Positions 37,852 to 47,855 are shown, counted from the stretch's first letter. The stretch: 50,788 bases of DNA from Bacteroidales bacterium UBA3290 (GCA_002361615.1 DETK01000003.1:1-50788); one strand, 5' to 3'. Program-made: numbers and translations. Notes: generated by a model not told the origin, from the sequence alone.

Positions 37852-39498
37852 ATGAAAAAATTAGTTTCCAACCTGCTGCTCATCGCAGTCATCGCTTTTG
37901 GGATGGCGTCCTGCACCAACGCCCAGAAGATGATCGACGCTGCCGACCAGATCAACATCCAGTGCAATCCGGAAGTACTTGAGGTGATCGCCGGCAACAT
38001 CGACGCAACCGTATCCGTGACCTTCCCGCCGGAGTACTTCCTCCCGAAGGCCACGCTCGAGGTGACCCCCGTGCTCCTCTATGTCGGCGGTGAAGCCGTC
38101 GGCAAGCCGTTCGTCTATCAGGGCGAGAAAGTCACCGACAATTACAAGACCGTCACCAAGGCCGGTGCCACCATCACCGAGAAAGTCCACTTCGACTATG
38201 TCCCGGGTATGGAGAAATCCGAACTGGTAGGCCGCGCGAAGGTCTATTATAAAGGTGCGGAATTCGTGTATCCCGCCGACATCAAGATCGCCGACGGTGT
38301 CAACACCACCTATATGCTGGCCGACACCGAGGGCAGCTACCACTACATGGCCGACGGCTATCAGGAAGTGATCCCCGAGACCGCCGAAGCCCAGATCATG
38401 TATCTGATCAACAGCTCCGACGTCCGCAATTCCGAGCTCCGCAGCAACGACGTGAAAGACTTCCAGGAAGCCCTCAAGGCCCTGGCCGCCGACGAGCGCC
38501 GTGAAATCAAGGGCACCGAGATCGTGGCTTACGCTTCCCCGGATGGCCCCGAAGCCCTCAACAACAAGCTCTCCGCCAACCGTGAGAAGAGTGCCAACAA
38601 GGCCTTCAACACCATCACCAAGAAACTCGACGCCGGTAACGTGACCTCCCGTACGATCGGTGAGGACTGGGAAGGCTTCCAGGAACTGGTGAACAACTCC
38701 AACATCGAAGACAAGGAGCTGATCCTCCGCGTCCTGTCGATGTACAGCGACCCGAACGTCCGCGAGCGTGAGATCAAGAACATGTCCGCTGTCTATTCGG
38801 CCCTGAAGACCAATATCCTCCCGCAGCTGCGCCGCGCCCGCTTCATCACCAACGTGGAGTACACCAACTACACCGCTGAAGAATTGGCCGACCTCGTGGA
38901 CAACAACATCGACGTGCTCGACGAGCCCGCTCTCCTGAGAGCCGCCGCCAACGCCAAGGACATCGACAGCAAGATCGCCATCTACAAGCAGGCTGTCAAG
39001 AAGTACGGCACCGACAAGGCCAAGTACAACCTCGGTGTGGCTTACCTCGACAAGGGGGACAACAAGGCTGCTAAGGATGCCTTCGACAAGATGGAGAAGA
39101 AGGAAGGCAACTGCTACGACAACGTGATGGGCGTTCTCGCCATGCGTGACGGCAAGCTCGACGAAGCCGCCAAGTGGTTCGCCAAGGTTACCTGCAAGCA
39201 CGGCAAGATCAACCAGGGTACGCTCGACATCCTCAACGGCAAGTACAACGACGCCGCCACCAAGCTCGCCGGCTCGGGTACGCACAACGAGACCATCGCC
39301 TACATCCTGACCAACCAGCTCGACAAGGCCTCCGCAACGATCAAGGGCAACTGCCCGTACTGCAACTACAAGAAAGCCATCATCGCTGCCCGCAAGGGTG
39401 ATGTGAACGCCTACAACGCCGCCATGGAAATCGTCAACAAGAACGAGAAACTGGCCGACCGCGCGACCAAGGATGTGGAGTTCCTGAAGTTCAGATAA
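37852..39498 (+). CDS. Large envelope lipoprotein with OmpA-like and TPR segments
   Basis: A 548-residue lipoprotein (signal ending FGMASC). Residues 30-160 are beta-rich. Residues 190-300 include IVAYASPDGPEALNNKLS with a following RE-rich helix, as in OmpA-like peptidoglycan-binding domains. Residues 360-548 are TPR-like (KIAIYKQAVKKYGTDKAKYN, GVAYLDKGDNKAAKDAFDKM). Strongly biased, GC-rich codons and a perfect promoter suggest high expression. It is probably a structural envelope protein of the Bacteroidales; its precise role is unknown. Confidence 0.8.
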   Translation: MKKLVSNLLLIAVIAFGMASCTNAQKMIDAADQINIQCNPEVLEVIAGNIDATVSVTFPPEYFLPKATLEVTPVLLYVGGEAVGKPFVYQGEKVTDNYKTVTKAGATITEKVHFDYVPGMEKSELVGRAKVYYKGAEFVYPADIKIADGVNTTYMLADTEGSYHYMADGYQEVIPETAEAQIMYLINSSDVRNSELRSNDVKDFQEALKALAADERREIKGTEIVAYASPDGPEALNNKLSANREKSANKAFNTITKKLDAGNVTSRTIGEDWEGFQELVNNSNIEDKELILRVLSMYSDPNVREREIKNMSAVYSALKTNILPQLRRARFITNVEYTNYTAEELADLVDNNIDVLDEPALLRAAANAKDIDSKIAIYKQAVKKYGTDKAKYNLGVAYLDKGDNKAAKDAFDKMEKKEGNCYDNVMGVLAMRDGKLDEAAKWFAKVTCKHGKINQGTLDILNGKYNDAATKLAGSGTHNETIAYILTNQLDKASATIKGNCPYCNYKKAIIAARKGDVNAYNAAMEIVNKNEKLADRATKDVEFLKFR

Positions 39499-39520
39499 CA
39501 AAAACATTTTTGTTACAAAA

Positions 39521-39556
39521 AAAGACCGGTTGTCGTATCAACCGGTCTTTTTTTTG
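39521..39556 (+). terminator. Terminator after the large lipoprotein gene
   Basis: A perfect 12-bp stem (39521-39532 with 39539-39550), a 6-nt loop and T to 39555. Confidence 0.95.
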
Positions 39557-39557
39557 T

Positions 39558-39565
39558 TAACTTTG
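39558..39565 (+). promoter_or_regulatory. -7 box of nrdDG
   Basis: TAACTTTG, a full match, directly after the terminator and 56 nt before the ATG at 39622. No clear -33 box. Confidence 0.5.
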
Positions 39566-39621
39566 TAATGGCGGATTTCCCGAAAACCGAACACATCACC
39601 TCATAATGCGCTCACGCGCAA

Positions 39622-41781
39622 ATGTTTATGGAATATACTGACCTTTACATCATCAAAAGGGACGGCAAGCGTGCCCCTTTCTCTCTCGAAAAGATCAAGA
39701 ATGCAATCCGCAAAGCTTTCCTCGCCTCCGGCAGCTTTGCGACTGAAGAAACCCTGACCAACATCCTCAGCCGCGTCCACATCTCCAACGGGATGCACGT
39801 GGAAGAAATCCAGAATCAGGTGGAAATCTCCCTCATGAGCGAGCGCTACTTCGCCGTGGCGAAAGCCTACATGCTCTATCGCCAGCACCACACGGAAGAC
39901 CGTGAGGTCCGCGACCGCCTGAACTTCCTGATCGATTACTGCTCGGCATCGAACCCTGCCACCGGCAGCAAATACGACGCCAACGCCAACGTCGAGAAAA
40001 AGAACATCGCCACCCTCATCGGCGAGCTTCCCAAGGCCAGCTTCATCCGCCTCAACAGACGCCTGCTCACCGACCGCATCCGTGAGATGTACGGCAAGGA
40101 GCTTTCCGACCGTTACCTCGACCTGCTGAACCATCACTTCATCTACAAGAACGACGAGACCAGCCTGGCCAACTACTGTGCCAGCATCACCATGTACCCC
40201 TGGCTCCTGCAGGGCACCATCCCGGTCGGCGGCAACTCCACGCCCGCCAAGAACCTGAAGAGCTTCTGCGGCGGCTTCGTCAACCTGGTATTCATCGTCT
40301 CGAGCATGCTCAGCGGCGCCTGCGCGACCCCCGAATTCCTGATGTACATGAACTACTTCATCGAGCAGGAGTATGGCGAGGACTACTACCTGCGGGCCGA
40401 CGAGGTCGTGGACCTTTCCAAGAAACACCGCAGCATCGACAAGGTCATCACCGACTGCTTCGAGCAGATCGTCTATTCCATCAACCAGCCTACCGGCGCG
40501 CGCAACTTCCAGTCCGTGTTCTGGAACATCTCCTACTACGACCGCTACTACTTCGAGAGCATCTTCGGCGACTTCCGTTTCCCCGACGGCAGCCGTCCGC
40601 ACTGGGATTCCCTCAACTGGCTCCAGAAGCGCTTCATGACGTGGTTCAACGCCGAGCGCACGAAGACCATCCTCACGTTCCCGGTCGAGACGATGGCCCT
40701 GCTGACCGAAAACGGCGACGCCAAGGATCCCGAATACGCCGACTGGACCGCCAAGATGTACAGTGAAGGCCACAGTTTCTTCACCTACATGAGCGACAAC
40801 GCCGACTCCCTGGCCTCCTGCTGCCGCTTGCGCAACGAGATCCAGGACAACGGCTTCAGCTACACCCTCGGCGCCGGCGGCGTGAGCACCGGCAGCAAGA
40901 GCGTGCTGACCATCAACCTCAACCGCTGCGTCCAGTACGCCTTCAAGAAGGGCATCCCGTACCTCGAATACCTGGAAGACGTGGTGGACCTCATGCACAA
41001 GGTGCAGCTGGCCTACAACGAGAACCTGCGCGACCTCATGGAGAAGGGCATGCTCCCGCTCTTCGACGCCGGCTTCATCAACATCGGCCGCCAGTACCTG
41101 ACTATCGGCGTGAACGGCCTGGTGGAAGCCGCCGAGTTCATGGGCATCAAGATCACCGACAACCCCGACTACGTGGCCTTCGTCCAGGGCGTCCTCGGCA
41201 TGATCGAGCGCCTCAACAAGAAGTACCGCACCAAGGACGTCATGTTCAACTGCGAGATGATCCCCGCCGAAAACGTGGGCGTCAAGCACGCGAAATGGGA
41301 CCGCGAAGACGGCTACATCGTCCCCCGCGACTGCTACAATAGCTACTTTTACATCGTGGAGGACCCGAACCTCAACATCATCGACAAGTTCCGTCTCCAC
41401 GGCAAAAAGTACATCGAACATCTGACGGGCGGCAGCGCGCTCCACATGAACCTGGAGGAGCACCTGAGCCAGAGCCAGTACCGCCAGCTGCTCCGCGTCG
41501 CGGCCAAGGAAGGATGCAACTACTTCACCTTCAACATCCCCAACACCATCTGCAACACCTGCGGACATATCGACAAGCGCTATCTGCACGAGTGCCCGAA
41601 GTGCGGCAGCCACGACGTGGACTACGCCACCCGCATCATCGGCTACATGAAACGCGTCAGCAGCTTCTCGCAGCCGCGCCAGAAGGAGGCCGCCCGCCGC
41701 TTCTATTACAACATCAACCGGCCGGCACCCCAGCCGCTGGAGCCCGAGCCGGTCGCGGAGCCCGTGGCCCAGGATGCTTAA
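39622..41781 (+). CDS. nrdD: Anaerobic ribonucleoside-triphosphate reductase
   Basis: A 719-residue class III reductase. An N-terminal ATP-cone (YIIKRDGKRAPFSLEKIKNA) is followed by the ten-stranded barrel. Near the C-terminus the zinc site CNTCGHIDKRYLHECPKCG precedes the glycyl-radical motif TRIIGYMKRV (Gly about 674). It makes deoxynucleotides without oxygen, so the organism grows anaerobically. A Pro/Glu-rich tail of about 20 residues after the domain is unusual. The ATG at 39622 is used; another ATG lies two codons later. It overlaps nrdG by 8 nt. Confidence 0.97.
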   Translation: MFMEYTDLYIIKRDGKRAPFSLEKIKNAIRKAFLASGSFATEETLTNILSRVHISNGMHVEEIQNQVEISLMSERYFAVAKAYMLYRQHHTEDREVRDRLNFLIDYCSASNPATGSKYDANANVEKKNIATLIGELPKASFIRLNRRLLTDRIREMYGKELSDRYLDLLNHHFIYKNDETSLANYCASITMYPWLLQGTIPVGGNSTPAKNLKSFCGGFVNLVFIVSSMLSGACATPEFLMYMNYFIEQEYGEDYYLRADEVVDLSKKHRSIDKVITDCFEQIVYSINQPTGARNFQSVFWNISYYDRYYFESIFGDFRFPDGSRPHWDSLNWLQKRFMTWFNAERTKTILTFPVETMALLTENGDAKDPEYADWTAKMYSEGHSFFTYMSDNADSLASCCRLRNEIQDNGFSYTLGAGGVSTGSKSVLTINLNRCVQYAFKKGIPYLEYLEDVVDLMHKVQLAYNENLRDLMEKGMLPLFDAGFINIGRQYLTIGVNGLVEAAEFMGIKITDNPDYVAFVQGVLGMIERLNKKYRTKDVMFNCEMIPAENVGVKHAKWDREDGYIVPRDCYNSYFYIVEDPNLNIIDKFRLHGKKYIEHLTGGSALHMNLEEHLSQSQYRQLLRVAAKEGCNYFTFNIPNTICNTCGHIDKRYLHECPKCGSHDVDYATRIIGYMKRVSSFSQPRQKEAARRFYYNINRPAPQPLEPEPVAEPVAQDA

Positions 41782-42232
41782 GGTTTACAACTACGACATC
41801 GTATTCCAGGAGATACCCGATGAGGTGACGCTGGCCGTCAACCTCACCGGGTGTCCCGTTCATTGCCCCGGCTGTCACAGCCCGCACCTGTGGGAAGACA
41901 TCGGCATACCGCTCGACGAAACGCTGCTCAAGCGCATCTACCGCGAATATGCCGGCGAGGTGACCTGCATCTGCCTGATGGGCGGCGACGCCGACCCGGC
42001 CGCCGTAGAAGAATTCTGTGCCTATATCAAGCAGGAGATGAGGCTGCGCAGCGCCTGGTGGTCCGGCCGCGACTACCTTCCCTCAGCCGACGCCCTCTGC
42101 CACTACGATTACATCAAGACCGGCCCCTACATCGCTTCCCTCGGCGGCCTCAAGAGCCGTACAACCAACCAGCGCCTCTACCGTGTGACGGGAGAGACGC
42201 TGGAAGACATCACTTCGCGATTCTGGAAATAG
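41774..42232 (+). CDS. nrdG: Anaerobic ribonucleotide reductase activating protein
   Basis: A 152-residue radical-SAM protein with the CxxxCxxC cluster in TGCPVHCPGCHSPHLW, then CLMGGDADPA. It makes the glycyl radical on NrdD. The length is typical. The start lies within the last codons of nrdD, so the two are translationally coupled. The gene converges with the PspC gene; stops are only 12 nt apart, with a GC-rich palindrome between. Confidence 0.95.
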   Translation: MLKVYNYDIVFQEIPDEVTLAVNLTGCPVHCPGCHSPHLWEDIGIPLDETLLKRIYREYAGEVTCICLMGGDADPAAVEEFCAYIKQEMRLRSAWWSGRDYLPSADALCHYDYIKTGPYIASLGGLKSRTTNQRLYRVTGETLEDITSRFWK

Positions 42233-42244
42233 GGCCCGGCCGGG

Positions 42245-43243
42245 TCAGTTCCAGAAATTGGCGTTGAACAGGCCCATCAGGGTCAGGACGATGAAGACTA
42301 CCAGGACGATGACCCAGAGCAGGAAAATTACAAGGCCGGGACGCCAGGAGGGAGACTTCAAATTGAAGACCATCATGATGCCGCCATAGAGCATACCCAG
42401 CATCGGAAGGAAATAAAGTGCGATCAGATCGGCCTTGAAAACGAAGGAGCCGAGCAACGGCAGGATGTCGGGGACGTTTTTCGTCATCGCATCCCAGGAT
42501 TCCCTGATGATGTCCCACTCGAAGAGGCTGCGGCCGAAGATGGCCGCCAGGCCGAAGGTCATCCCGGCCACGCCCAGCAGCAGGAGCACGCAGCCGAAGA
42601 GCACGCGCAGCACGCGGCCCAGGTCGCTGCCGGCCGGTTGACTGCCGGCGGGCGGATTGGTGACGCCCATCTCCCAGCGCTGCTTCACGGTCCTGGCTTC
42701 GGGCATCGCAATCCAGAGGATGATATAGAGGATCGGCATCCAGGAGCCGAGGTTCCAGCCGAAGACCCATCTGCCGTGGCCGACGTGCCAGCTGAGCGCG
42801 CCGGTGAGCAGCCACAGGCCGATGAAGATGATGCGGATCAGGACCACATCACATTTGAAATATGCCGCCAGACCGCTGCAGACACCGCCCAGGATCTTGT
42901 TGGTGGGATCGCGGTAAAAACGTTTCTTTTCTTTCGGCCTGGCCGAAGTCCCGTCAACGAAGGATTGCGGCTGTGGATCGTCCTCCGATTCAATGGCAGA
43001 AGGTTTGCCGAGGGTGGCGATGATGTCCTGCACCTCAGCGACCGAGGCCACGCCGTCGTCGGCGCATTTCTCGTAGAGCAGTTCGGCCATCCGCTCCTCG
43101 ATGCCTTCCATGATTTCCCCACCGCCTTCGCGCGAAGCATAGTACTCGTTCAGTTCGTCGAGATATTGCTTGACGATGTTGTAGGCCTCCACTTCCAGGG
43201 TGAAGGCGTATCCGCCGATACTAACTTTCTGTACTTCCGTCAT
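42245..43243 (-). CDS. PspC domain membrane protein, long form
   Basis: A 332-residue protein. Residues 1-85 are a soluble helical part (VSIGGYAFTLEVEAYNIVKQ, IMEGIEERMAELLYEK) also found in the shorter protein at 43574. A PspC domain follows at 105-185 (NKILGGVCSGLAAYFKCDVV with membrane helices), then three to four more helices. PspC proteins sense or buffer envelope stress. It is the last gene of an eight-gene operon and overlaps padR by 4 nt. Confidence 0.88.
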   Translation of the reverse strand: MTEVQKVSIGGYAFTLEVEAYNIVKQYLDELNEYYASREGGGEIMEGIEERMAELLYEKCADDGVASVAEVQDIIATLGKPSAIESEDDPQPQSFVDGTSARPKEKKRFYRDPTNKILGGVCSGLAAYFKCDVVLIRIIFIGLWLLTGALSWHVGHGRWVFGWNLGSWMPILYIILWIAMPEARTVKQRWEMGVTNPPAGSQPAGSDLGRVLRVLFGCVLLLLGVAGMTFGLAAIFGRSLFEWDIIRESWDAMTKNVPDILPLLGSFVFKADLIALYFLPMLGMLYGGIMMVFNLKSPSWRPGLVIFLLWVIVLVVFIVLTLMGLFNANFWN

Positions 43244-43569
43244 TGCTTCAAGGTTTTAATGGTTTCAACCAAATCGTTCCACGAGGCATCCATCTCCTGC
43301 AGAAGTTTCCGTCCATCCTCGCTGATGCAATAATACTTCCGCGGAGGTCCCTGCGGGGATTCCTCCCAGCGGTAAGTCAGGGATCCCTGGTTCTTCAGGC
43401 GGATGAGCAGCGGATAGAGGGTTCCTTCCACCACGATCATGTTGGCGCCCTTGAGCTCCTCGATGATCGACGAGGCGTAAGCTTCCCGCTTGTCCAGAAT
43501 GCTCAGGATGCAATACTCCAGCACCCCTTTCCGCATCTGCGACCGTACGTTCTCCGTGTTGATTTCCAT
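43240..43569 (-). CDS. PadR family transcriptional regulator
   Basis: A 109-residue protein: RKGVLEYCILSILDKREAYA, IIEELKGANMIVVEGTLYPL and GSLTYRWEESPQGPPRKYY form the PadR winged helix. Members of this size are usually repressors released by hydrophobic compounds, and they often sit with the transporter that they control. A palindrome 29 bp long before the first gene of this operon (49900-49928) is the best candidate for its operator, which would make the system autoregulated. It is flanked by two PspC genes. Confidence 0.93.
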   Translation of the reverse strand: MEINTENVRSQMRKGVLEYCILSILDKREAYASSIIEELKGANMIVVEGTLYPLLIRLKNQGSLTYRWEESPQGPPRKYYCISEDGRKLLQEMDASWNDLVETIKTLKQ

Positions 43570-43573
43570 CTTC

Positions 43574-44140
43574 TCAGCGTTTTGAACTGTCGGTGAATTT
43601 TGCCAGGTTCTCGGCCGTTGTCTCCCAGCCGCGAAGTTCGCACTTCTGCGCAGGAGTCACAGCCTTCGGCGCCACGATCCAGATGATCAGGTAGAGCCAG
43701 AATCCGAAGCTGCCGCAGAGCAGCAGCGCCAGGAAGATGACGCGGATAATCGTTACATCAATGTCGAAATAGGCGGCAAGGCCGCTGCAGACACCGCCCA
43801 GTTTGCGGGATTCTACATCCAGATACAGTTTTTTGACAGGGTTCATGGTTTGTTCCTCCTTATTTTCGTTGTTTTCTTCAAATTCGGGTTTGCCGTCGGG
43901 CATGCCCAGTTGCTGCGTGATACGGTTCACCAGGGCCAGGCTCACGGATTGCTGGCCGGAACCGAGATTCGAGAGCAGAAGCTCTGCGATGCGGGCTTCG
44001 ATTTCGCCCATCACCTCTTCGCCCTGCCCGCCCGTGAGCCGCGAGCGGAACGTTTCGAGGTATTCCTGCAGGCGAGCGTATGCGTCTTCATCGATGATGA
44101 AGCTTTTGCCGCCGATACCGATGTTGAGGGTCTTTTTCAT
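43574..44140 (-). CDS. PspC domain membrane protein, short form
   Basis: A 188-residue protein starting MKKTLNIGIGGKSFIIDED. An N-terminal soluble part (ARLQEYLETFRSRLTGGQGE, VMGEIEARIAELL) like that of the long form is followed by a PspC domain (RKLGGVCSGLAAYFDIDVTI) with two membrane helices. It is encoded 4 nt upstream of padR in the same operon. The shared N-terminal part suggests that the two PspC proteins bind each other or a common partner. Confidence 0.88.
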   Translation of the reverse strand: MKKTLNIGIGGKSFIIDEDAYARLQEYLETFRSRLTGGQGEEVMGEIEARIAELLLSNLGSGQQSVSLALVNRITQQLGMPDGKPEFEENNENKEEQTMNPVKKLYLDVESRKLGGVCSGLAAYFDIDVTIIRVIFLALLLCGSFGFWLYLIIWIVAPKAVTPAQKCELRGWETTAENLAKFTDSSKR

Positions 44141-44144
44141 AGGA

Positions 44145-45488
44145 TTATAACTGTATGTCTTTTCCGCGATAAAAATCAATCAGAGCAGCCTGGTACAGGG
44201 CCTCGCAGCGTGCCTGCGCGAGGTCGGATGCGGCTTTCAGGTACTGGTTCTTCGATTCGTTGAACTGCGTGATGGTAGCCTTGCCGTTCTCGTACTTGGC
44301 CTGCATCAGGGAAAGGCTCTGGGAGGCGGCCGCCTCGGCCTCGACGCTGCTTTCGAACTTGGTCCGGGCAGCCACGGCATTGTACCAGGCCTGCTGGATT
44401 TCCTTGAAGAGCTTTTTCTTGGCCTGGTCGAGCTGCAGCTGCTGCGTCGAATAGTTGAGCCGGGCGCTACGCACCTGGTTGCGGTTGTTCATCCGCGAGA
44501 AGATGGGCACGTTGAGCGAAAGTCCCACATACTGGCTGAAATTGTTGCTCAGCTGTGTCCAGAAGTCGGCACTGGGATAACCCGAGCTGGTATAGTAGTT
44601 CGTACCCAGGCCGCCGTTGAGCGAAAGGGTCGGGAGATAACCACCTTTTGCATACGCGATGTTGCGCGAGGCATAGGCGAGCCGGGTCTCCTCGGCCTGG
44701 ATGACAGGTTTGATGCCGACAGCTTCCGCATAGATGTCCTCTGGGGTGACGAGCGGCAGCACGGGATCGCGGAGGGCCGGAATCGCTACCAAGAAGCCTT
44801 CGGGCGATGGGAGTTCCAGCAGTTGGGCCAGGTCCAGCCGCGCCAGCTGCAGGCTGTTGGCGGCCTGCACGGCGGTCAGCCGGCTCTGGGCGAGGGTGGC
44901 CTTCTGGGCGGCGAGGTCGGCCGGAGCGGCCTTCCCGTTTTGGATCATCGCATCGAGGCGCTCCACCTGCAGCGAGTCGATTCCAACCTGACGCTCAGCC
45001 ACTTCCAGAATCTCCTGCTTGTAAACGATCTGGATATAGGCCTGGGCCACCGCGATGCGGATGTCATCGCGCGCTTTCTCCAGGTCCTGCGTAGCGGCCT
45101 GCAGGTTCAGCTTGCTCAGGGCGATGTTGTTCTGGTGGCGCATACCGTTGAACAGGACCATGTCGGCACCCAGACTGAAACCCGTGTTGGTGGTATTCGT
45201 ATTGGCATAGGTATTGTCGGCGGTCAGGCCGCGGCCGAACGAAAAGTTCTGGGAAGCGTTGGCCGACACGCCGGGCAGGCGGCTGGCACGGGCCGTGCTG
45301 AGCGCGACTTCGCGCTGCTGGACCTGCAGGGCACTCTGCTGCACGGTGAGGCTGTGCTCCAGTGCGTAGGCGATGCACTCCGAAAGAGTCCAGGGAGAGC
45401 CTCCCAGCGGCTGGGCAGCTGCCTGCTGTCCGGTAAGACCGGACAGGATGGCGGTCAGCCCGAGCAGGACGAATAGGATCTTTTTCAT
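44145..45488 (-). CDS. TolC family outer membrane efflux protein
   Basis: A 447-residue protein with a signal peptide (MKKILFVLLGLTAILSGLTG) and two OEP repeats: WTLSECIAYALEHSLTVQQS and the mirrored half from about 240. QAQ-like long coiled helices and a periodic Ala/Gln pattern are typical. It forms the outer membrane duct for the ABC exporter encoded upstream. It starts 1 nt after the adaptor gene's stop. Confidence 0.93.
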   Translation of the reverse strand: MKKILFVLLGLTAILSGLTGQQAAAQPLGGSPWTLSECIAYALEHSLTVQQSALQVQQREVALSTARASRLPGVSANASQNFSFGRGLTADNTYANTNTTNTGFSLGADMVLFNGMRHQNNIALSKLNLQAATQDLEKARDDIRIAVAQAYIQIVYKQEILEVAERQVGIDSLQVERLDAMIQNGKAAPADLAAQKATLAQSRLTAVQAANSLQLARLDLAQLLELPSPEGFLVAIPALRDPVLPLVTPEDIYAEAVGIKPVIQAEETRLAYASRNIAYAKGGYLPTLSLNGGLGTNYYTSSGYPSADFWTQLSNNFSQYVGLSLNVPIFSRMNNRNQVRSARLNYSTQQLQLDQAKKKLFKEIQQAWYNAVAARTKFESSVEAEAAASQSLSLMQAKYENGKATITQFNESKNQYLKAASDLAQARCEALYQAALIDFYRGKDIQL

Positions 45489-45489
45489 A

Positions 45490-46584
45490 TTACTTCTCCT
45501 CGATAATCTGGTTGCCGCGGACGATGTCGCCTTCCTGGAGACCGCCCTTGATCTCGATGTTGATGCCGTCGCTCACACCCGTAGTCACGGCCGTGCGGAC
45601 AAAAGTGCCATCAGCACCTTTCTTGTAAACGAAGGTCGAGTCGCCGGAGAATTCCAGGGCGCTCTCCGACACGGAAAGCACCTGCTCGACCCGCTGCAGC
45701 ACGATCTCCGCATTGGCGCTGTAACCCGAGCGGATCTTCCGGGCCGGATCGGCCTTGACGGCGGCCTTGATCTCGAACTGGTTGGCACCGTTGCTTTCCA
45801 CGGCCTTGGGCGAGATGTACTCGAGCGTAGCGTCGAACGAATAGTCCTGCAGGGCGCCGATACTGATGAGCACGGGCATTCCTTCTTCAAGGGCGCCGAC
45901 CTCGGTTTCGTCGATATGGCCGTCGAAGATCAGGTCGTTCATGTTCGCCACGGTGGCCACGGTCGTACCGTCGTTCATCGTATTGGCCTGGATCACGGAG
46001 TTGCCCACCTTTACGGGGATGTCGAGAATCAGGCCGGTGATGGTCGAGCGGACCAGCGTGGAGCTCGACTTGGCGTTCGACTTCGATACGCCGTCACGCA
46101 CCACTTCCAGGGCTTCCTGCGCGGCGGCACGCTCTTCTTTGGCCTGGTTGAGCTGCTGCTCCACCTTGTCGTATTCCTCGGCGCTGACCAGGTCCTTTTC
46201 ATAAAGCGCCTTCTCACGGTCGAGGTTGGTCTGGGCCTGCTTGAGATTGATCTCGGCCAGACGCACGCGGCTCTGCGCGGCGCTCAAGGAGTTCATGTCG
46301 GGAATCACCGTCAGTTTGGCGATGACCTCGCCGCGTTCCACCTGCTGCCCGGCTTCCTTGTAGAGCTCGGCGATGATGCCGTTGATCTGCGGTTTGACGT
46401 TCACTTCGTTGCGCGGTTCAATCTTGCCCGTCACCACGGTCGTCCGCTGGATGTCCCCTTTCCCCACGGTGAGTTCGTGATAGACCGCTTCCTTCGGTTT
46501 GGACTTCACGAAGAGGAAGATGAACGTGCCCAGGAACACGATGGCGACCAGGGCGACCAGCAAGTACTTCAGAAACTTTTTCAT
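45490..46584 (-). CDS. HlyD/MacA-like periplasmic adaptor
   Basis: A 364-residue protein with one N-terminal membrane helix (KYLLVALVAIVFLGTFIFLF). A first biotinyl-lipoyl half (VVTGKIEPRNEVNVKPQING) is followed by a helical hairpin (LAEINLKQAQTNLDREKALY), the second lipoyl half and beta-barrel (TITGLILDIPVKVGNSV). It joins the MacB-like permeases to TolC. The start at 46584 gives the membrane anchor. Confidence 0.92.
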   Translation of the reverse strand: MKKFLKYLLVALVAIVFLGTFIFLFVKSKPKEAVYHELTVGKGDIQRTTVVTGKIEPRNEVNVKPQINGIIAELYKEAGQQVERGEVIAKLTVIPDMNSLSAAQSRVRLAEINLKQAQTNLDREKALYEKDLVSAEEYDKVEQQLNQAKEERAAAQEALEVVRDGVSKSNAKSSSTLVRSTITGLILDIPVKVGNSVIQANTMNDGTTVATVANMNDLIFDGHIDETEVGALEEGMPVLISIGALQDYSFDATLEYISPKAVESNGANQFEIKAAVKADPARKIRSGYSANAEIVLQRVEQVLSVSESALEFSGDSTFVYKKGADGTFVRTAVTTGVSDGINIEIKGGLQEGDIVRGNQIIEEK

Positions 46585-46615
46585 ATTGTCGTTTATTATA
46601 TTGTTCTTCAATCCG

Positions 46616-47854
46616 TCATTCATCTCGCATGGCATCGACCGGTTTGATCTTCATGGCCCGCAGGGCGGGAGCCAGGCCCGCCAGCACGCCCAGCACGCTG
46701 AGCAGCAGGGCTGCCAGGATGGCTGTCCAGAAACTGATCTGGAACGCGGCCTGGTGTTTGGTGAGGGCCTCCACCACATTGAGGATCAGCACCGAGAACA
46801 CGATTCCCGTGCTTCCTGCCGCCAGGGTCAGGGCCACACTCTCCCAGATGATCTGCGAGAGGATGTCGCGCGGCACGGCGCCGATGGCCCGGCGGATGCC
46901 GATCTCCACGGTCCGCTCGCGCACCGTCACCATCATGATGTTGCTCACGCCCACCGCGCCGGCCAGCAGCGTACCGATGCCCACCAGCCAGATCAGGAAG
47001 TTCACGCCGCGGAACAGGTTGTCCACAATGCTGAATATCTGTTCGGTATTGAGCACCATCACCGCCTGGTCGTCGGTCGGGTCGAAAAGATGCTCGCGCG
47101 AAAGGATGCTGCGGATACGGCCTTCCAGCGTACTCATCTTCACGCCTTTCTTGCCGGTCATGCAGATGATGTCAACATTGTTGCCGCGCTTGTAGAGTTG
47201 GGCTGCCACCGAGAAAGGCATCATGACAGACTCGGAAGCACTGCCGTTGATGCTGATGTTGCCGCTCGAATAGTCCACGCCGATAATCCGAAGGAATACA
47301 GAGCCCACCTGGATGTAGCGGCCGCAAGGGTCGTCGCCTTCCGGGAAGAGATCATTGTAAACCCGTTTGCCGATGACGCAGACCTTGCGCTCCTGCTCCA
47401 CGTCCGCCTCGCTGATGGTGCGGCCGTATTTGAGCAGCGGTGCCTCTACTTTATGATAGTCGCCGGAAATACCCTTGATGGAAACCGACGAGGAGTTCCC
47501 TTTATACGTGGCCGTCTGACCCCAGTTGCTCACCTGCGGTGCCACTACGTCGAGTTCGGGCATCAGCGTGCGGAGCCGTTCGACATCCTTGCGGTCGAGT
47601 TGCCAGTAACGGCCTTCCTTCATTCCCTTCCAGGGCTTGGAAGTATTCGAGGAGATGATGACGATCGTATTGGTGGCGAATCCCTCGAAATTCATCGAGA
47701 GCATCTGCTTGAGTCCGTTTCCGCCGCCGACCAGGAACAGGAGCATGAACAGGCCCCAGAAGATACCGAAGCCGGTCAGCAGCGTACGGCGCTTGTTGCG
47801 GAACAGCGAATCCCCGATCTCGCGGAAAGTATCTATGTCCAGACGGTGTCTCAT
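46616..47854 (-). CDS. MacB-like ABC exporter permease, second
   Basis: A 412-residue protein with four membrane helices: one near the N-terminus (TLLTGFGIFWGLFMLLFLVG), then a large MacB periplasmic core domain, then three in the FtsX-type C-terminal part (VGVSNIMMVTVRERTVEIG is the conserved cytoplasmic segment). It lacks an ATPase domain, which is encoded separately by the first gene of the operon. It is homologous to the permease encoded next to it, so they may form a heterodimer. Confidence 0.92.
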   Translation of the reverse strand: MRHRLDIDTFREIGDSLFRNKRRTLLTGFGIFWGLFMLLFLVGGGNGLKQMLSMNFEGFATNTIVIISSNTSKPWKGMKEGRYWQLDRKDVERLRTLMPELDVVAPQVSNWGQTATYKGNSSSVSIKGISGDYHKVEAPLLKYGRTISEADVEQERKVCVIGKRVYNDLFPEGDDPCGRYIQVGSVFLRIIGVDYSSGNISINGSASESVMMPFSVAAQLYKRGNNVDIICMTGKKGVKMSTLEGRIRSILSREHLFDPTDDQAVMVLNTEQIFSIVDNLFRGVNFLIWLVGIGTLLAGAVGVSNIMMVTVRERTVEIGIRRAIGAVPRDILSQIIWESVALTLAAGSTGIVFSVLILNVVEALTKHQAAFQISFWTAILAALLLSVLGVLAGLAPALRAMKIKPVDAMRDE

Positions 47855-47855
47855 C

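Noticed and set aside
39601..41613. A 670-codon minus-strand frame opposite nrdD
   Set aside because: A shadow of the unmistakable nrdD gene on the plus strand.
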